Both the position numbers and the translations under genes were made by a program. Positions 1-8,673 of a stretch of 64,000 bases of DNA are shown here, in pieces (positions within the stretch are counted from its first letter, which is position 1; every line of letters begins with the position of its first letter). The stretch is taken from assembly GCA_963829355.1 (NCBI GenBank), contig CAWHHZ010000012.1:1-64000 (forward strand), given 5' to 3'. The stretch is from CAWHHZ01 sp963829355 (GTDB lineage Bacteria > Acidobacteriota > Thermoanaerobaculia > Gp7-AA8 > JAHWKK01). The notes under the pieces were generated by a model. The model saw only the letters and a program-made list of their open reading frames with translations. It ran no database searches and was not told the origin of the DNA.

Positions 1-99
1 GAACAGGAATGCAGCTTCTTCATCCGTGTCGTTGGACTGAAGGTGGTTCCAGACGGTGGTTTGAAGCTCGTCGGAGAGTGTGATCGTAATCCTGTTCAT
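1..99 (-). CDS. N-terminal fragment, probable JAB/MPN-like protein of a bacterial Ub-like system
   Basis: The reverse strand encodes 33 residues beginning MNRITITLSDELQ and ending DEEAAFLF where the window stops. The ATG lies one base after the TAG of the Ubl-E2 gene upstream, so the two were one operon. A short beta-strand start followed by an EEAAFL-type strand fits the beginning of JAB/Mov34 isopeptidase-like proteins, which accompany E2 and E1 genes in bacterial ubiquitin-like loci. The catalytic JAMM motif would lie outside the window, so the family call is inference from context and this short stretch. Confidence 0.45.
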   Translation of the reverse strand, partial: MNRITITLSDELQTTVWNHLQSNDTDEEAAFLF

Positions 100-100
100 T

Positions 101-738
101 CTAGGCGCCCTCTCTGAACCGCTGGCCGAAACCAATCGCCCACTGAACAAGGTTTGAGCCTTGCTGCGGTTCGGCGGCGGGAGCCCAGAAAGCGGCGGGA
201 CCAGGAAACTGCCGCCAGACCCGGGGAACGGCACGGCCGAGGACATGCTGCTGTTCCCGGGTACGGCGTGGTTGAACCGTACATCTTCCGGGATGCAGAA
301 GCTGTACGGCGGAGTGGACGGATGGGTGGGCTGCACTGGAAACGCAATCTGAGTGGTGTAGGGAGTCCAGCCCGCTGACAATGAATACTCAGGCAGAAGG
401 ATCCAACGGCGTTCTTCGTCGTATTCGAGATTGGCGAACCGAGTGCGCAGGAGCGAGAGCTCGGACGCGAGCCGGGCTTCGATCATCGGGCGCCCCTCTT
501 TGACCTTCACTTTTTTCGCGAATCCCATTCCGGGCTTGAGCTCCACTGTCTCACCCGGCTGGAGTGTTCTCTCGTTGCTCTCCTTGTCGATCACGTCACG
601 CCCTGAAAAAGATATCCATCCGCCGAGTCGGCAGATGTCTTCGGTGGTGATCGTTTCGCTTTCCAATCATGCAGCGTCCCTTCGATATCGATGCGGTACT
701 TCCGTCCCTTCTCAGTCGCAGCCTCTTGGTTTCGTCAT
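101..738 (-). pseudogene. Ubl-E2 fusion (multiubiquitin-type domain plus prokaryotic E2), frameshifted
   Basis: Read across at least three frame changes, this locus gives a Ubl-like segment (YRIDIEGTLHDW, then ETITTEDICRLGGW, then NERTLQPGETVELKPG and GFAKKVKVKEGRP). An E2-like segment follows with RWILLPEYSLSAGWT, AFPVQPTHPSTPPYSF and a C-terminus GSNLVQWALGFGQRFREGA. This order matches the fused bacterial Ubl plus E2/UBC proteins of ubiquitin-like conjugation loci. Breaks lie near positions 720, 640-660 and 215-230; the E2 end uses a different frame from its centre. The stop is 1 base before the next ATG. No intact protein is possible as read, through real decay or sequencing error. Confidence 0.7.
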
Positions 739-884
739 TGCCGATCTCCTTCGTTCTCTGTTGTTGGTTTTCGCTTCTACTGAATACTTCCGGGCTGTGG
801 AGCTGATCTGGACAAGGTGCAGGAACAAAAGGCTGTCCGATCGGTCCGAGAGCACGGAAAATAAGAAGGTAGGAGCACTCAGCG

Positions 885-1474
885 GTGGCCTCGAAACAAG
901 TTCCGACAGAGAAGGCAGCCTCCATCGAGGAGGTGATAACGGCAGGCAATGAGCTGACGCCGGAAGAGATCCAATTTCTTGAGCAGTACGCTCGCCATAG
1001 GATCAGCCGGATCGGACGAGCTGCGGACGGCCGTGCCCCGTTGGAATTGCTAGCGGAAGCCTTCCGTGTAGTTCGGACACTCGAAGGCAAACGCGTATGG
1101 AACAAGGATAAACCTTCGTCGAGCGCCTGAAAAACACGATGCAGAGCATCTCGGCCATTGGGTGGGAACCTTCGTTGCGGAATTGAATGATGGAAGGGAC
1201 CTGATAGTCACAGATATCGATTCTCGAACGGACACATCGATTACCGATGCAGAAGCTGCAGGCGGTCTGGAGGGAATGGAGGAGCGCCTTACGGCAGTCC
1301 ATAAATCTCTTCGCCGATGACGCAGTCGCGGCTCTGATTATCGAGGGGTGGGAGGAAGGCCTGAAGGGGCCGGAATTGAAGACGCTCCTTGAGATGGACG
1401 AAAGACCTACCGCACGAAGGTCCGAGCGATCCAGCGGAAGCTCGTCGCGGACAGGTACCAAGACCGGAACCTGA
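885..1474 (+). pseudogene. Sigma-factor-like regulator, frameshifted
   Basis: The first frame begins MASKQVPTEKAASIEE and contains LTPEEIQFLEQYARHRI and GKRVWNKDK, resembling region 2 of small sigma-70-like proteins. A second frame continues (ERLKNTMQSIS, or EHLGHWVGTFV), and a third carries a region-4-like stretch with FADDAVAALIIEGWEEGLK followed by TYRTKVRAIQRKL. Frame changes lie near 1110-1130, 1300 and 1405. The gene is divergent from the Ubl-E2 gene with about 150 bases between them, and leads a three-gene rightward set ending in an ImmA/IrrE peptidase. A role in transcriptional control of the locus is inference. Confidence 0.5.
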
Positions 1475-1494
1475 ACGCAGAAAGGACCAAAGCA

Positions 1495-1910
1495 GTGACC
1501 GATCCGCAGAGTAGCGAGCCATTGGCTCGGATCTACGACGCCCTCGAAGAATTCCTCGAACAGATGTCGGGAGAGGAGTTGAGGGAAGGGATGATGGGAG
1601 CAAGGCAGCGAGGACCCGGACCAGGTCGTGCGCGACGTTCGTGCCTTATTCGGCGCCATCACGAAGAGCAGGAGGCGAAGTTGCAGGAGGCCCGTGCCGG
1701 TCATGAGCGAGCACTCCGTTCGTACAAAGCGAGGACGTCGAGAATCCCCGATGATCCCGCAGCCCAACGAAGTCTGTATTTCGAAGTCGCGCGCAACCAT
1801 CCGGAGTTCGCTATCCAGCGTCGAAGCCTGAGGCGCTGCCCTCGGAAGATCTTGGTGAGATCCTGAAGCAGATGGAGGCCCTCGGATTGCTTCCGGATGA
1901 GGAGTCGTGA
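1495..1910 (+). pseudogene. Small hypothetical protein between sigma-like and ImmA genes, frameshifted
   Basis: A GTG start gives MTDPQSSEPLARIYDALEEF and EQMSGEELREGM. After a frame change near 1600 another frame reads RDVRALFGAIT, and the continuation carries LQEARAGHERALRSY and IPDDPAAQRSL. The last frame ends LGEILKQMEALGLLPDEES. Its stop overlaps the GTG start of the next gene. The protein would be about 135 residues, helical and acidic. I do not recognise a named domain. Its place between a sigma-like gene and an ImmA/IrrE gene suggests it belongs to the same regulatory unit. Confidence 0.45.
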
Positions 1911-2672
1911 CTGCACACTATCGCTCACCGGAACGGCTGCTCGAGGAACTCGGCATTAGTGAACCCGAGGACATAGATTTGCCTGCGATTGCGTACCATT
2001 GCGGACTCACAGTTGTGGAAGAAGATTTGCGCGGATGTGAAGCCCGTTTGGTAGGGTACGGGGGCAAAGGTTCATCACCTTGAAAAGGGGCGGATATGCC
2101 CCCCGTCAGCGTTTCTCGCTGGCTCATGAACTGGGGCATTGGATACACGGTCGCCGGGAAGGCAGCGTTCCAGCTGCTCTAATACGATCTACAGACTTGG
2201 ACCGGACCATCGCCGGAGCATCGAGCAAACAAATACGCTGCAGAATCTCTTGCTACCAAAGTCGATGTTCGTGCCGCGGGCTGCGCAAAAGCTGATAACG
2301 TTGCAGATGGCTCCGATCTTGCCGATCTCTTCGGATCGAGCCTCACGTCAACGGCGATTCGCCTGGTGGAGTGTGGTAGCTGGCCCGCTATCGTCGTCTA
2401 CAGTACTGCGGACGGATCGCATGAGTCGACGGAATCGAGACGTACCATTTCCCGTGAAGTTGCGAGACATATCTATCGAGAGACAGCGTAGCCTATGACA
2501 TCATGAAGCAGTCGGCTCACGCGGGACCAACTGATGTGGTCGCATCTGCTTGGTTCGACATTTTGACCGCGCCCAGAGACATGAAGTGCAGGAGGATTCC
2601 CCGAATGGTCGCAGGCGGAGTCTTACACTTCTCTGGTGGCCGGATGAGAGCCATCTGCTGCACTACGTCTGA
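1907..2672 (+). pseudogene. ImmA/IrrE-family metallopeptidase, frameshifted
   Basis: A GTG start (VTAHYRSPERLLEELG) leads to a frame break near 2070, after which the frame reads FITLKRGGYAPRQRFSLAHELGHWIHGRR. HELGHW is the zinc-binding HExxH motif of ImmA/IrrE peptidases. Later pieces lie in other frames: LLLPKSMFVPRA, SDLADLFGSSLTSTAIRLVE and SGLTLLWWPDE-like C-terminal sequence ending HLLHYV. At least four frame changes occur. Family members cleave repressors or act as toxin or regulatory partners. Here the gene closes a sigma-like operon facing a ubiquitin-like locus. Confidence 0.65.
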
Positions 2673-2786
2673 TGTGTCTGTGTTGTTGCTCGAGAAGTCC
2701 GGGGCACCCTAAAGGTGCTTCCGGAAGAGTGAGGGCGTGACAGAGCCATCACGAATGAGACGAAGCAGAGGAGATCTTTCTGGATG

Positions 2787-3329
2787 TCAGCTGAGGAAGC
2801 CACTGCCCCCACACTTGAAACACCCATTGTGAGACCACCGTCACCATCACAGGCAGGGCAGGTCCGATAGTTAATCCTCTTCTTCTCCAGATCCGCTACC
2901 AGCTCGTTCCAGCTTCTGTGAACCAGCTGCGGGACTCGAACAACAGGCGGTTTGCCCTCCTGCTTCGTTTTACTCCTATTGGAGTATTGCCTCTCATACG
3001 AGACGTCGATTCCGGTCTTACCACGTAGGGATTGGCGACTGTGTTCACCGGGCGAGACTTCTCGGCCGGCTTCGGCTGTGGCTTCGGCTGTGGCTTCGGC
3101 TGTGGCTTCGGCTGAGGCTTCGGTGTTGGTTGAGGCTCCATTTGAAAACAATGCGTTTACTGTCGCACTGTGAGCACCGAACGCCTCGAATGCTACGAGC
3201 GAAGTTCGGTCGCGACCTACGCTCAGGTGAGACCGTGAAGCTTCTTCGCAATCCGATGAAGGAGCGGTCCTGCCACGCGGCCTCGTTGCGGCAGTTCTGG
3301 CAGATGAGAATCCCGACCGGGTAGTTCAT
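2787..3329 (-). pseudogene. Zinc-ribbon protein with Pro-Lys linker, frameshifted
   Basis: The ATG overlaps the stop of the upstream helicase (ATGA, 3326-3329). The N-terminus MNYPVGILICQNCRNEAAW with a later CSQCDSKRI forms a four-cysteine ribbon. A PQPKPQPK repeat linker follows in a second frame. The C-terminus in further frames gives TCPACDGDGG and CFKCGGSGFLS, a DnaJ-like CxxCxGxG pair ending at 2787. Zinc-binding adaptors with two ribbons fit an accessory role for the helicase upstream. At least two frame changes make the gene non-functional as read. Confidence 0.5.
3069..3125. repeat. 12-nt tandem repeat encoding Pro-Lys/Gln linker
   Basis: About four copies of the unit ggcttcggctgt run in tandem. 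On the minus strand they encode the PKPQ linker of the zinc-ribbon gene. Copy-number slippage here would stay in frame. Confidence 0.8.
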
Positions 3330-6300
3330 AAGGAGCCCTCCGCCATCTCCACAAACCTGCACAGCGAGTTGACCAGCTTCATCTGCTCGATGGTCTTGCA
3401 GTGGACGTCGAGGAGCTTTGGGCTGGCGACGAGGATGGCGAGGCATTGGGCTCGGGAGATGGCGACGTTGAGGCGGTTGCGGCTGAAGAGGAAGTCGAGG
3501 GTGCGGGGGACTTCTTCGCCGCTCGAGGTGGCCATGCTGAAGAAGACGATCGGGGCTTCCTGGCCCTGGAACTTGTCGACGGTGCCGACACGGATGGCGT
3601 CGAGGCCGGCGTCGGCGAGGGTTCGTTTGAGCTGGCGGACCTGGGCGTTGTAGGGGGTGACGACGAGGATGTGGGATTGGGTGAGGTCCTCGGTGACTGG
3701 GTGTTTTTGCACCAGTTCCAGGTGGTGACCTTGGTGCCGTCGAGGAGGCGGCGGGCGAGGGTGGTGATGGCTTCGGCTTCCTCGGGGGAGTCCTGGGAGT
3801 TGTTGGTGTGGGGGATGGGGAGGTAGAGGAGGCCGGAGGCGGGGATTGTGGTGGTTGGTGCTGTGTTCGTTTCGGGCGTTATTTGGTGCGTGGATGGGGA
3901 GGCCCCTCGCATTCCCGCCCGCCCGCCCGCTCGGGGTGACGCGGTGGGGCCATCCGCGGGTTTGAAGGTCAGGACGTTGGCGCGGCACTCTTGGGCGGAT
4001 TCGAGGCGGTTGTTGTAGACGACGGCTGAGATGAATTTGCAGACGTCGGGGTGCATGCGGCGGGTGTGTTCGAGGAAGATGCCGCGCTCGGCGGGGATGG
4101 TGGGGGCGTCGCCGAGGAGGTGCTCGAGGACGGAGGCGCCGCAGCCGTCGGGGTGGGTGCCCTGGGAGACCTGGGCGAGTTGGAGGGGATCGCCGAGGAG
4201 GATGACGGATTTGGCGGCGGTGGAGACGGCGAGGGCGGTGGCGAGCGCCATCTGGCCGGCTTCGTCGATGATCAGGACGTCGAACTGCTGGTCGTGGCGA
4301 TCAGCGGAGAAGCACCACGGTGTTCCGGCGACGAGGTTGATGTCGGGGTCGTCCTCTTTCCACTTCGTTTCGCCAGGGAAACTCTTCTTGTTGTGTGATG
4401 TGTCGCGGATCAGGGGAGTGGATAGCTCCGAGCAGAATGCCTGGTGAGATGACGACGACTTCTTCAGCCCTCGGAGCTCGACCCCGGATCTGCTCGCCTG
4501 TTTCTCGACTTCCTGTAGAAGGTTCTCAATCGCCTTGTGACTGGTCGCGCAGACACCGACGCGCTTTCCGGCTGCGATCAGATCGATGATGATCCTCGCG
4601 CCGCGGTAGGTCTTGCCGGAACCGGGCGGTCCCTGGATGAACAGGGCCGAGCGGTCGAGGCGGCGCGAGAGGTCGACGATCTCGTGGACCTCGAGATCTC
4701 CTTCCTGAATCGGTTTGCCGCGCTCGAGACCTGCAATCCTCGGCGGGCGCCACAAAAGGATGTCACGCGCTGCCTCGTACGGTGTTTTCTCGAGGCCGTC
4801 GTTGATCACGGACTGAGCAAATCTCCTCAGCGCTTTGCGAATGATCTTGTCGTCGATCGGTCCGCTCGGGACAATCGAGCGGGGCGAGAGGCTGATCGTC
4901 GAGACTCTCTCCGCGTTTCAGCCAGATGGTGCTGTCGTCCTCACCGAGTCTGTGGACGCTCCCCGCACTCATCGCATTGCCGTTCTCATCGAGAAGCTCC
5001 GGATCGCGGACACCGTCTCCGGGCGACAACTTGTGCTGCTGAGGGGGAAAGCGAAACTCGACGGCCTTCGACTTCTTTACCTGCTCTTATTGCCCGTCGC
5101 TTCCAGAAGGCCGATCGCCTCCTTGTCCTCGACGAGCTCCTCGGCGGTCTGCGTCATTCGCGCGAAATGCTCCCACCAGCCCGGCTTCGCGTCCCGACGG
5201 TGATAGTGGAGAAGATGTCCGAGCGTCCACTTTGCGCGCTCGTCGTCCGTCCATTGCTCGCGATCTTCCGGAAGTCCCTGATGCAGCACGGAGGAGAGAT
5301 CGTCCGATGCCAGCTTCTCTGCTTCCTCTTCCTCGGGTGTCTTCTCCGGCTCGCGCGGCTCTGGCCATGACAGCGGGATACCGCGCTCGGTCTCGAACTG
5401 TTGTCGCAGGTCGAGCAGCCAGGTCTGCAGGTGCAGGGTCGAGTCGCAGTCCTCGCGGTTGTACTCCTCGATCTCCTGAAGGAGCTCGTCGCCTCCCTGC
5501 GCCAGCCAGTTCTGGTACGCCACGATGGCGCCGCCGGCGTCGATGACTCCTTCGTTCTCGCGCTCCATGTAGAAGGTCTCGACCTTCTTGAGCGAGTAGC
5601 TCGGGTGCGAGATGCGGATCGACTGGCGGACGACTCCGAGGAGGTCGACGAAGGTCTCGCGGCGCAGGAGGTCGTCGAGCTGTTCTTCGCGGCTGCCGTA
5701 CTTGCCCATCAGCTTCTTGAGCGCGATGACGTCGGCGGGACCGTAGTGGTAGACGTGGGCGTCGGGATGGTGCTTCAGGGTCTCGATGATGAAGTCGATG
5801 GTCGATTCGAACGCTCGGCGCTCTTCTCGCCTCGCTATGGCCCCAGAAGGGGAGGTATGTGCGATGGGCGGTGTATCTCGTTTTCGGCTGCGGAAATCCC
5901 TCGGGACCGTCAGTCAGGTATCGATGCTCGGTTTTGAGCTCCAGCCCGAACAGGTAGACGAGCTCCTCGAAGGGGTCGGCTTCGACGTCGAAGAAGAGGT
6001 CGCCGGGGCTCGGCTTCGGGAGGCGCTCGAAGCCGCGACGCTCCTCGGGCTCGAGGAACTCGACCTTGTGCTCGCCAGTGCGCTTGTGATGGAGCTGGAG
6101 GCGGGCCTGGTTGGCGATCTTCTCGAACGTGGGGGCGGCGATCTCCGGGGACGTCGAGCTTCGGATCGGCGGTGCCGAGGTCGGTGAGGGTCGTGATGCC
6201 GACGGGGGCGAGGCGTTTGATCTGGTCGCGGCGGATGTCGGCGACGAGGCTGAGGTGATCGGTGTCGCGCCAGTGGTGGTAGCAGGTGAGGTTCCACTTG

Positions 6301-6972
6301 CAGAGCTGGCAGAAGCGTGACGGGGTAGGGTTCGGTGTGCGGTTCCCGGCTCTCGGTTCCCGGATCCACGAACTCGCCTTTGAAGCGTTGCTGCACGCGC
6401 CGGATGTAGGCATCGAGCTCCGATCGTTCGAGTTTGTACTGTTCCCCATTCCCGAGAATGACCCACATGTCTTTCGGAGCGATGCCCTGAATCAACTCGA
6501 GAAGGTCGCAGTACACGCCGAGCTGGAGGACGACCTCGGGGTGAACATTCCTGGCGAGCTTCGTATCCCCGACCTCATAGCTCCAGTCGCCGAGCTTCGA
6601 CGGCGTGGGCCGCCGGAAGAGAAAGTCGGCGTAGCCGATCCATGGGTCGACTGTGAGCAGTGCCTGCACGATCACTTCGGCGCGGCTGTGCATCGCATCG
6701 AGCGTCTGCTTGCGCGCCTCGTCGAACGAGATCTCGCCGCGGTCCGGAATGACGACGACCTGCTTCCCCTCGTCCTTCAGCTTCTGGACATAGTCGCGCT
6801 CGTGCTCACCTCCATGCTGGATCAGGAGCTCAGCATGCGCCGAGCCCCGCACCTTCGGCGGCTCGATTTCTCCGAGGTGTCGCATCCGGTCGAGCGTGAC
6901 GCGATGCTCACACCGAAGGAAGTTCGCCAGATCTGTGGGAGAGAAGGACCATTTGCCGTCGTGAAGTTTCAT
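3326..6972 (-). pseudogene. TM0106-type RecB-like nuclease fused to DNA2/UPF1-like SF1 helicase, frameshifted
   Basis: The ATG at 6972 starts MKLHDGKWSFSPTDLANFL, a RecB-like nuclease N-terminus with LRCEHRVTLDR. CQLCKWNLTC follows near 6310, then a ribonuclease-like segment with GDLFFDVEADPF, then YNREDCDSTLHLQTWL near 5440. The helicase part has GPPGSGKT (Walker A, about 4630), DVLIIDEAGQM (Walker B, about 4270), GDPLQLAQ, and the C-terminal VDKFQGQE and SRNRLNVAISRAQ. Reading it needs six frame switches, near 6340, 6150, 5840, 5075, 4890 and 3715. An uninterrupted protein would be about 1200 residues. Such fusions are candidate DNA repair or defence enzymes. Confidence 0.8.
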
Positions 6973-7011
6973 GTCACTGTCGTTGGTTGGCGGCAGGTTA
7001 GAAACCTGCGG

Positions 7012-7045
7012 CCCGGCCGGTTTCAAACCGGCGCTACGCTTTCTT
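7012..7045. repeat. Family C palindromic repeat
   Basis: The cggcccggccggtttcaaac/cggcgctacgc element sits directly upstream of the decayed helicase start. It is the first of about eight family C copies. Confidence 0.7.
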
Positions 7046-7178
7046 CACGAGACGCGAGAGACTGAGACGTTTCCGATTGTAACTGATTACCAGAAGTGGA
7101 GAAGTGAGCGGGTACCCGACCCTCGCGGTCGATCGGCGCAAGCCGATCCCGTTCGGGAGTGAAGTAGAATCGCAACGT

Positions 7179-7517
7179 GTGAACACGCAATCACCGCGCG
7201 ACCTCATTCGCCGCCTGGCCGCCGACCGGCGCGTCCTCTGGCGACAGCACGCTCTCGAGCGCCTGCTCGAGCGCGGAATCACGCGGGAAGACGTTTTCGT
7301 TGCACTCGAAGAGGGTGAGATCATCGAGAGTTACCAGAAAGATCAGCCGTTCCCGAGTCACCTGATTCTCTCGACCAGAGGCGAGCCAATTCACGTCCTC
7401 GCCGCCATCGATGAGGAACAGGAGCGCTGCTTCATCGTGACCGCATATCATCCGGATCTCGAACATTTCGAACCGGACCTTAAGTTCGAAAACTTAACCT
7501 CAAAGCTCAAAATATAA
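7179..7517 (+). CDS. DUF4258 protein, probable orphan toxin
   Basis: A GTG start gives MNTQSPRDLIRRLAADRR, then ALERLLERGITREDV, EGEIIESYQKDQPFPSHLIL and a C-terminal YHPDLEHFEPDLKF. This is the DUF4258 fold, a small RelE-like nuclease family normally followed by a YgiT-type zinc-finger antitoxin. No antitoxin follows. After the codons for EPDLK the sequence turns into an inverted repeat that supplies the last residues and the stop. The lost partner is found at 41070, where the last codons of this gene also survive. Confidence 0.75.
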   Translation: MNTQSPRDLIRRLAADRRVLWRQHALERLLERGITREDVFVALEEGEIIESYQKDQPFPSHLILSTRGEPIHVLAAIDEEQERCFIVTAYHPDLEHFEPDLKFENLTSKLKI

Positions 7518-7581
7518 GTTTTCGAGTGGCGCGCGGCGGTGTGTCCGCCTGCAAGGCTTATATTTTGAGCTCTGAGGTTAA
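7494..7581. repeat. 25-bp inverted repeat at the 3' end of the DUF4258 gene
   Basis: Arms at 7494-7518 and 7557-7581 match with one mismatch and are separated by 38 bases. The left arm overlaps the stop codon of the DUF4258 gene. It could be a terminator-like stem or the remains of a small inserted element. Confidence 0.8.
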
Positions 7582-7667
7582 ATCTTACCGCGCTGGGGCT
7601 GGCGGCGATTGGGGTGATAGTGGCCGGGAGGGAGTAGCCTGCGGCGGCGCCCCAACCAACAGTCGGA

Positions 7668-8054
7668 TCACTTCTCTACGGATTGAAGTGCTGCTCGTTG
7701 ACGGTTGTCCTTGGTCTCGGAGGATTGAGAGAAGGAAGCCGGCCCGCCGATCTCCGACAACGGATCCAGCTTCACGGAGACGTCTCCAAACCGCGCAACC
7801 ATGTCAAGTTCGCCGCCGAGTCCCTCGATGTAGGAACGAAGAGTGCTGATGTACATATCGGTCTGACGCTCGAATCTTGAGATCCACGCCTGATTGACCG
7901 AGAGACTCTCGGCGACCTGCTGTTGGGTGAGCGATCGTGCGCGCCGAAGGTCGGCCAGCGCCATCTCGTGCAGGATCTCCTCGGCTCGAGCCTTCGAGCG
8001 CGCCTGCGCCTCCGGGCTCATGTTCTTTCTCAGTTCATCGAACTTCCGACTCAT
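7668..8054 (-). CDS. XRE-family antitoxin (HigA-like)
   Basis: The 128-residue protein has a Cro/C1-type helix-turn-helix (SLTQQQVAESLSVNQAWISR) near residues 41-60 and a dimerisation-like GGELDMVARFGD segment. The start overlaps the toxin stop by 4 bases, and the toxin gene comes first, as in HigBA-type modules. It should neutralise the toxin and repress the shared promoter. Confidence 0.85.
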   Translation of the reverse strand: MSRKFDELRKNMSPEAQARSKARAEEILHEMALADLRRARSLTQQQVAESLSVNQAWISRFERQTDMYISTLRSYIEGLGGELDMVARFGDVSVKLDPLSEIGGPASFSQSSETKDNRQRAALQSVEK

Positions 8055-8410
8055 AGCAGTCCGTCCTTCCTCAGAGTCTCCAGGTGTTGGTCGTACAGCG
8101 CGTCTGCTCGCGGAACGTTCTGGACGTACCAGCGATCGTCCCCGGTCTTGTTCCCGCCAAGGAGCAGAATCGCCGCCCGACGCGGATCAAACATGTACAG
8201 AATCCGGTAAGGCTCGCCGGCGTGCTGGATTCGAAGTTCGCGCATCGCTCCATGCCGGGAGCCGCGAACGTCGGAAGAGTGGGGGTAGGGGAGCGTCGGT
8301 CCCCGCGCCTCCAGCAACCGGACGACTGTGTCGATCGACTCCTGTTCGTTCTCATCGAGCGCATCCCACCACTCTCCGAACTCGTCTGTGAATTCCACGT
8401 CCCATGCCAC
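8051..8410 (-). CDS. RelE/HigB-superfamily toxin
   Basis: The GTG at 8410 begins MAWDVEFTDEFGEWWDALDE. The core shows RLLEARGPTLPYPHSSDVRG, RHGAMRELRIQH, PYRILYMFDPRRAAILLLGG and a C-terminal helix, as in the phage Gp49-like/HigB family of mRNA-cleaving toxins. The conserved basic residues of the RELR and DPRR strands are present. I chose the GTG because upstream codons lie in a tandem-repeat leader. It is translationally coupled to the XRE antitoxin. Confidence 0.85.
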   Translation of the reverse strand: MAWDVEFTDEFGEWWDALDENEQESIDTVVRLLEARGPTLPYPHSSDVRGSRHGAMRELRIQHAGEPYRILYMFDPRRAAILLLGGNKTGDDRWYVQNVPRADALYDQHLETLRKDGLL

Positions 8411-8445
8411 GCAAGTAATATAACATAGATAGAATATATTGATTC

Positions 8446-8480
8446 CGGTGTCTTCGGTGTCTTCGGTGTCTTCGGTGTCT
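8446..8480. repeat. 9-nt tandem repeat upstream of the HigB-like toxin
   Basis: About four copies of tcttcggtg run head to tail between the toxin start and a REP-like inverted pair. The copies are too short and too few for a CRISPR. Confidence 0.85.
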
Positions 8481-8481
8481 T

Positions 8482-8593
8482 GGGGCCAGGTCTTCGTTTT
8501 TCGGTCGACTCTACTCCTGGTAGAAACTGCCACCCGAATATGGTGAAAAGTCTACTGCTCGTAGACTCGACCGACAATCAAAGACCTGGCCTC
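8482..8593. repeat. REPIN-like inverted pair (GGTCAGGTCTT family)
   Basis: The left end ggggccaggtcttcg and the right end caaagacctggcctc are inverted copies, with a second inverted pair (ggtcgact, agtcgacc-like) inside. The same structure occurs at 39803-39912, and a half copy at 63678. Confidence 0.75.
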
Positions 8594-8615
8594 GGAGCTC
8601 TCTCCAGTCGTCGTT

Positions 8616-8645
8616 AAGTTGATTTTCTGGCTGTGACCACAACTT
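8616..8645 (-). repeat. REP1 element
   Basis: This is a reverse-orientation copy of the aagttg...cagccagaaaatcaactt element found beside the RAYT gene. It lies 28 bases upstream of the kinase ATG. Confidence 0.75.
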
Positions 8646-8673
8646 CAACGCCCGTGGTATCTTCGTCGTCTCA

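Noticed and set aside
4031..4447. Two overlapping plus-strand frames of 115-138 codons
   Set aside because: They lie antisense to the helicase Walker B region and have low-complexity composition.
5087..6466. 459-codon minus-strand frame as a separate gene
   Set aside because: Only its middle part matches the nuclease-helicase; the ends are shadow frames created by frameshifts in one larger gene.
8446..8480. Possible CRISPR-like array
   Set aside because: The units are 9 bases, directly adjacent and without spacers.
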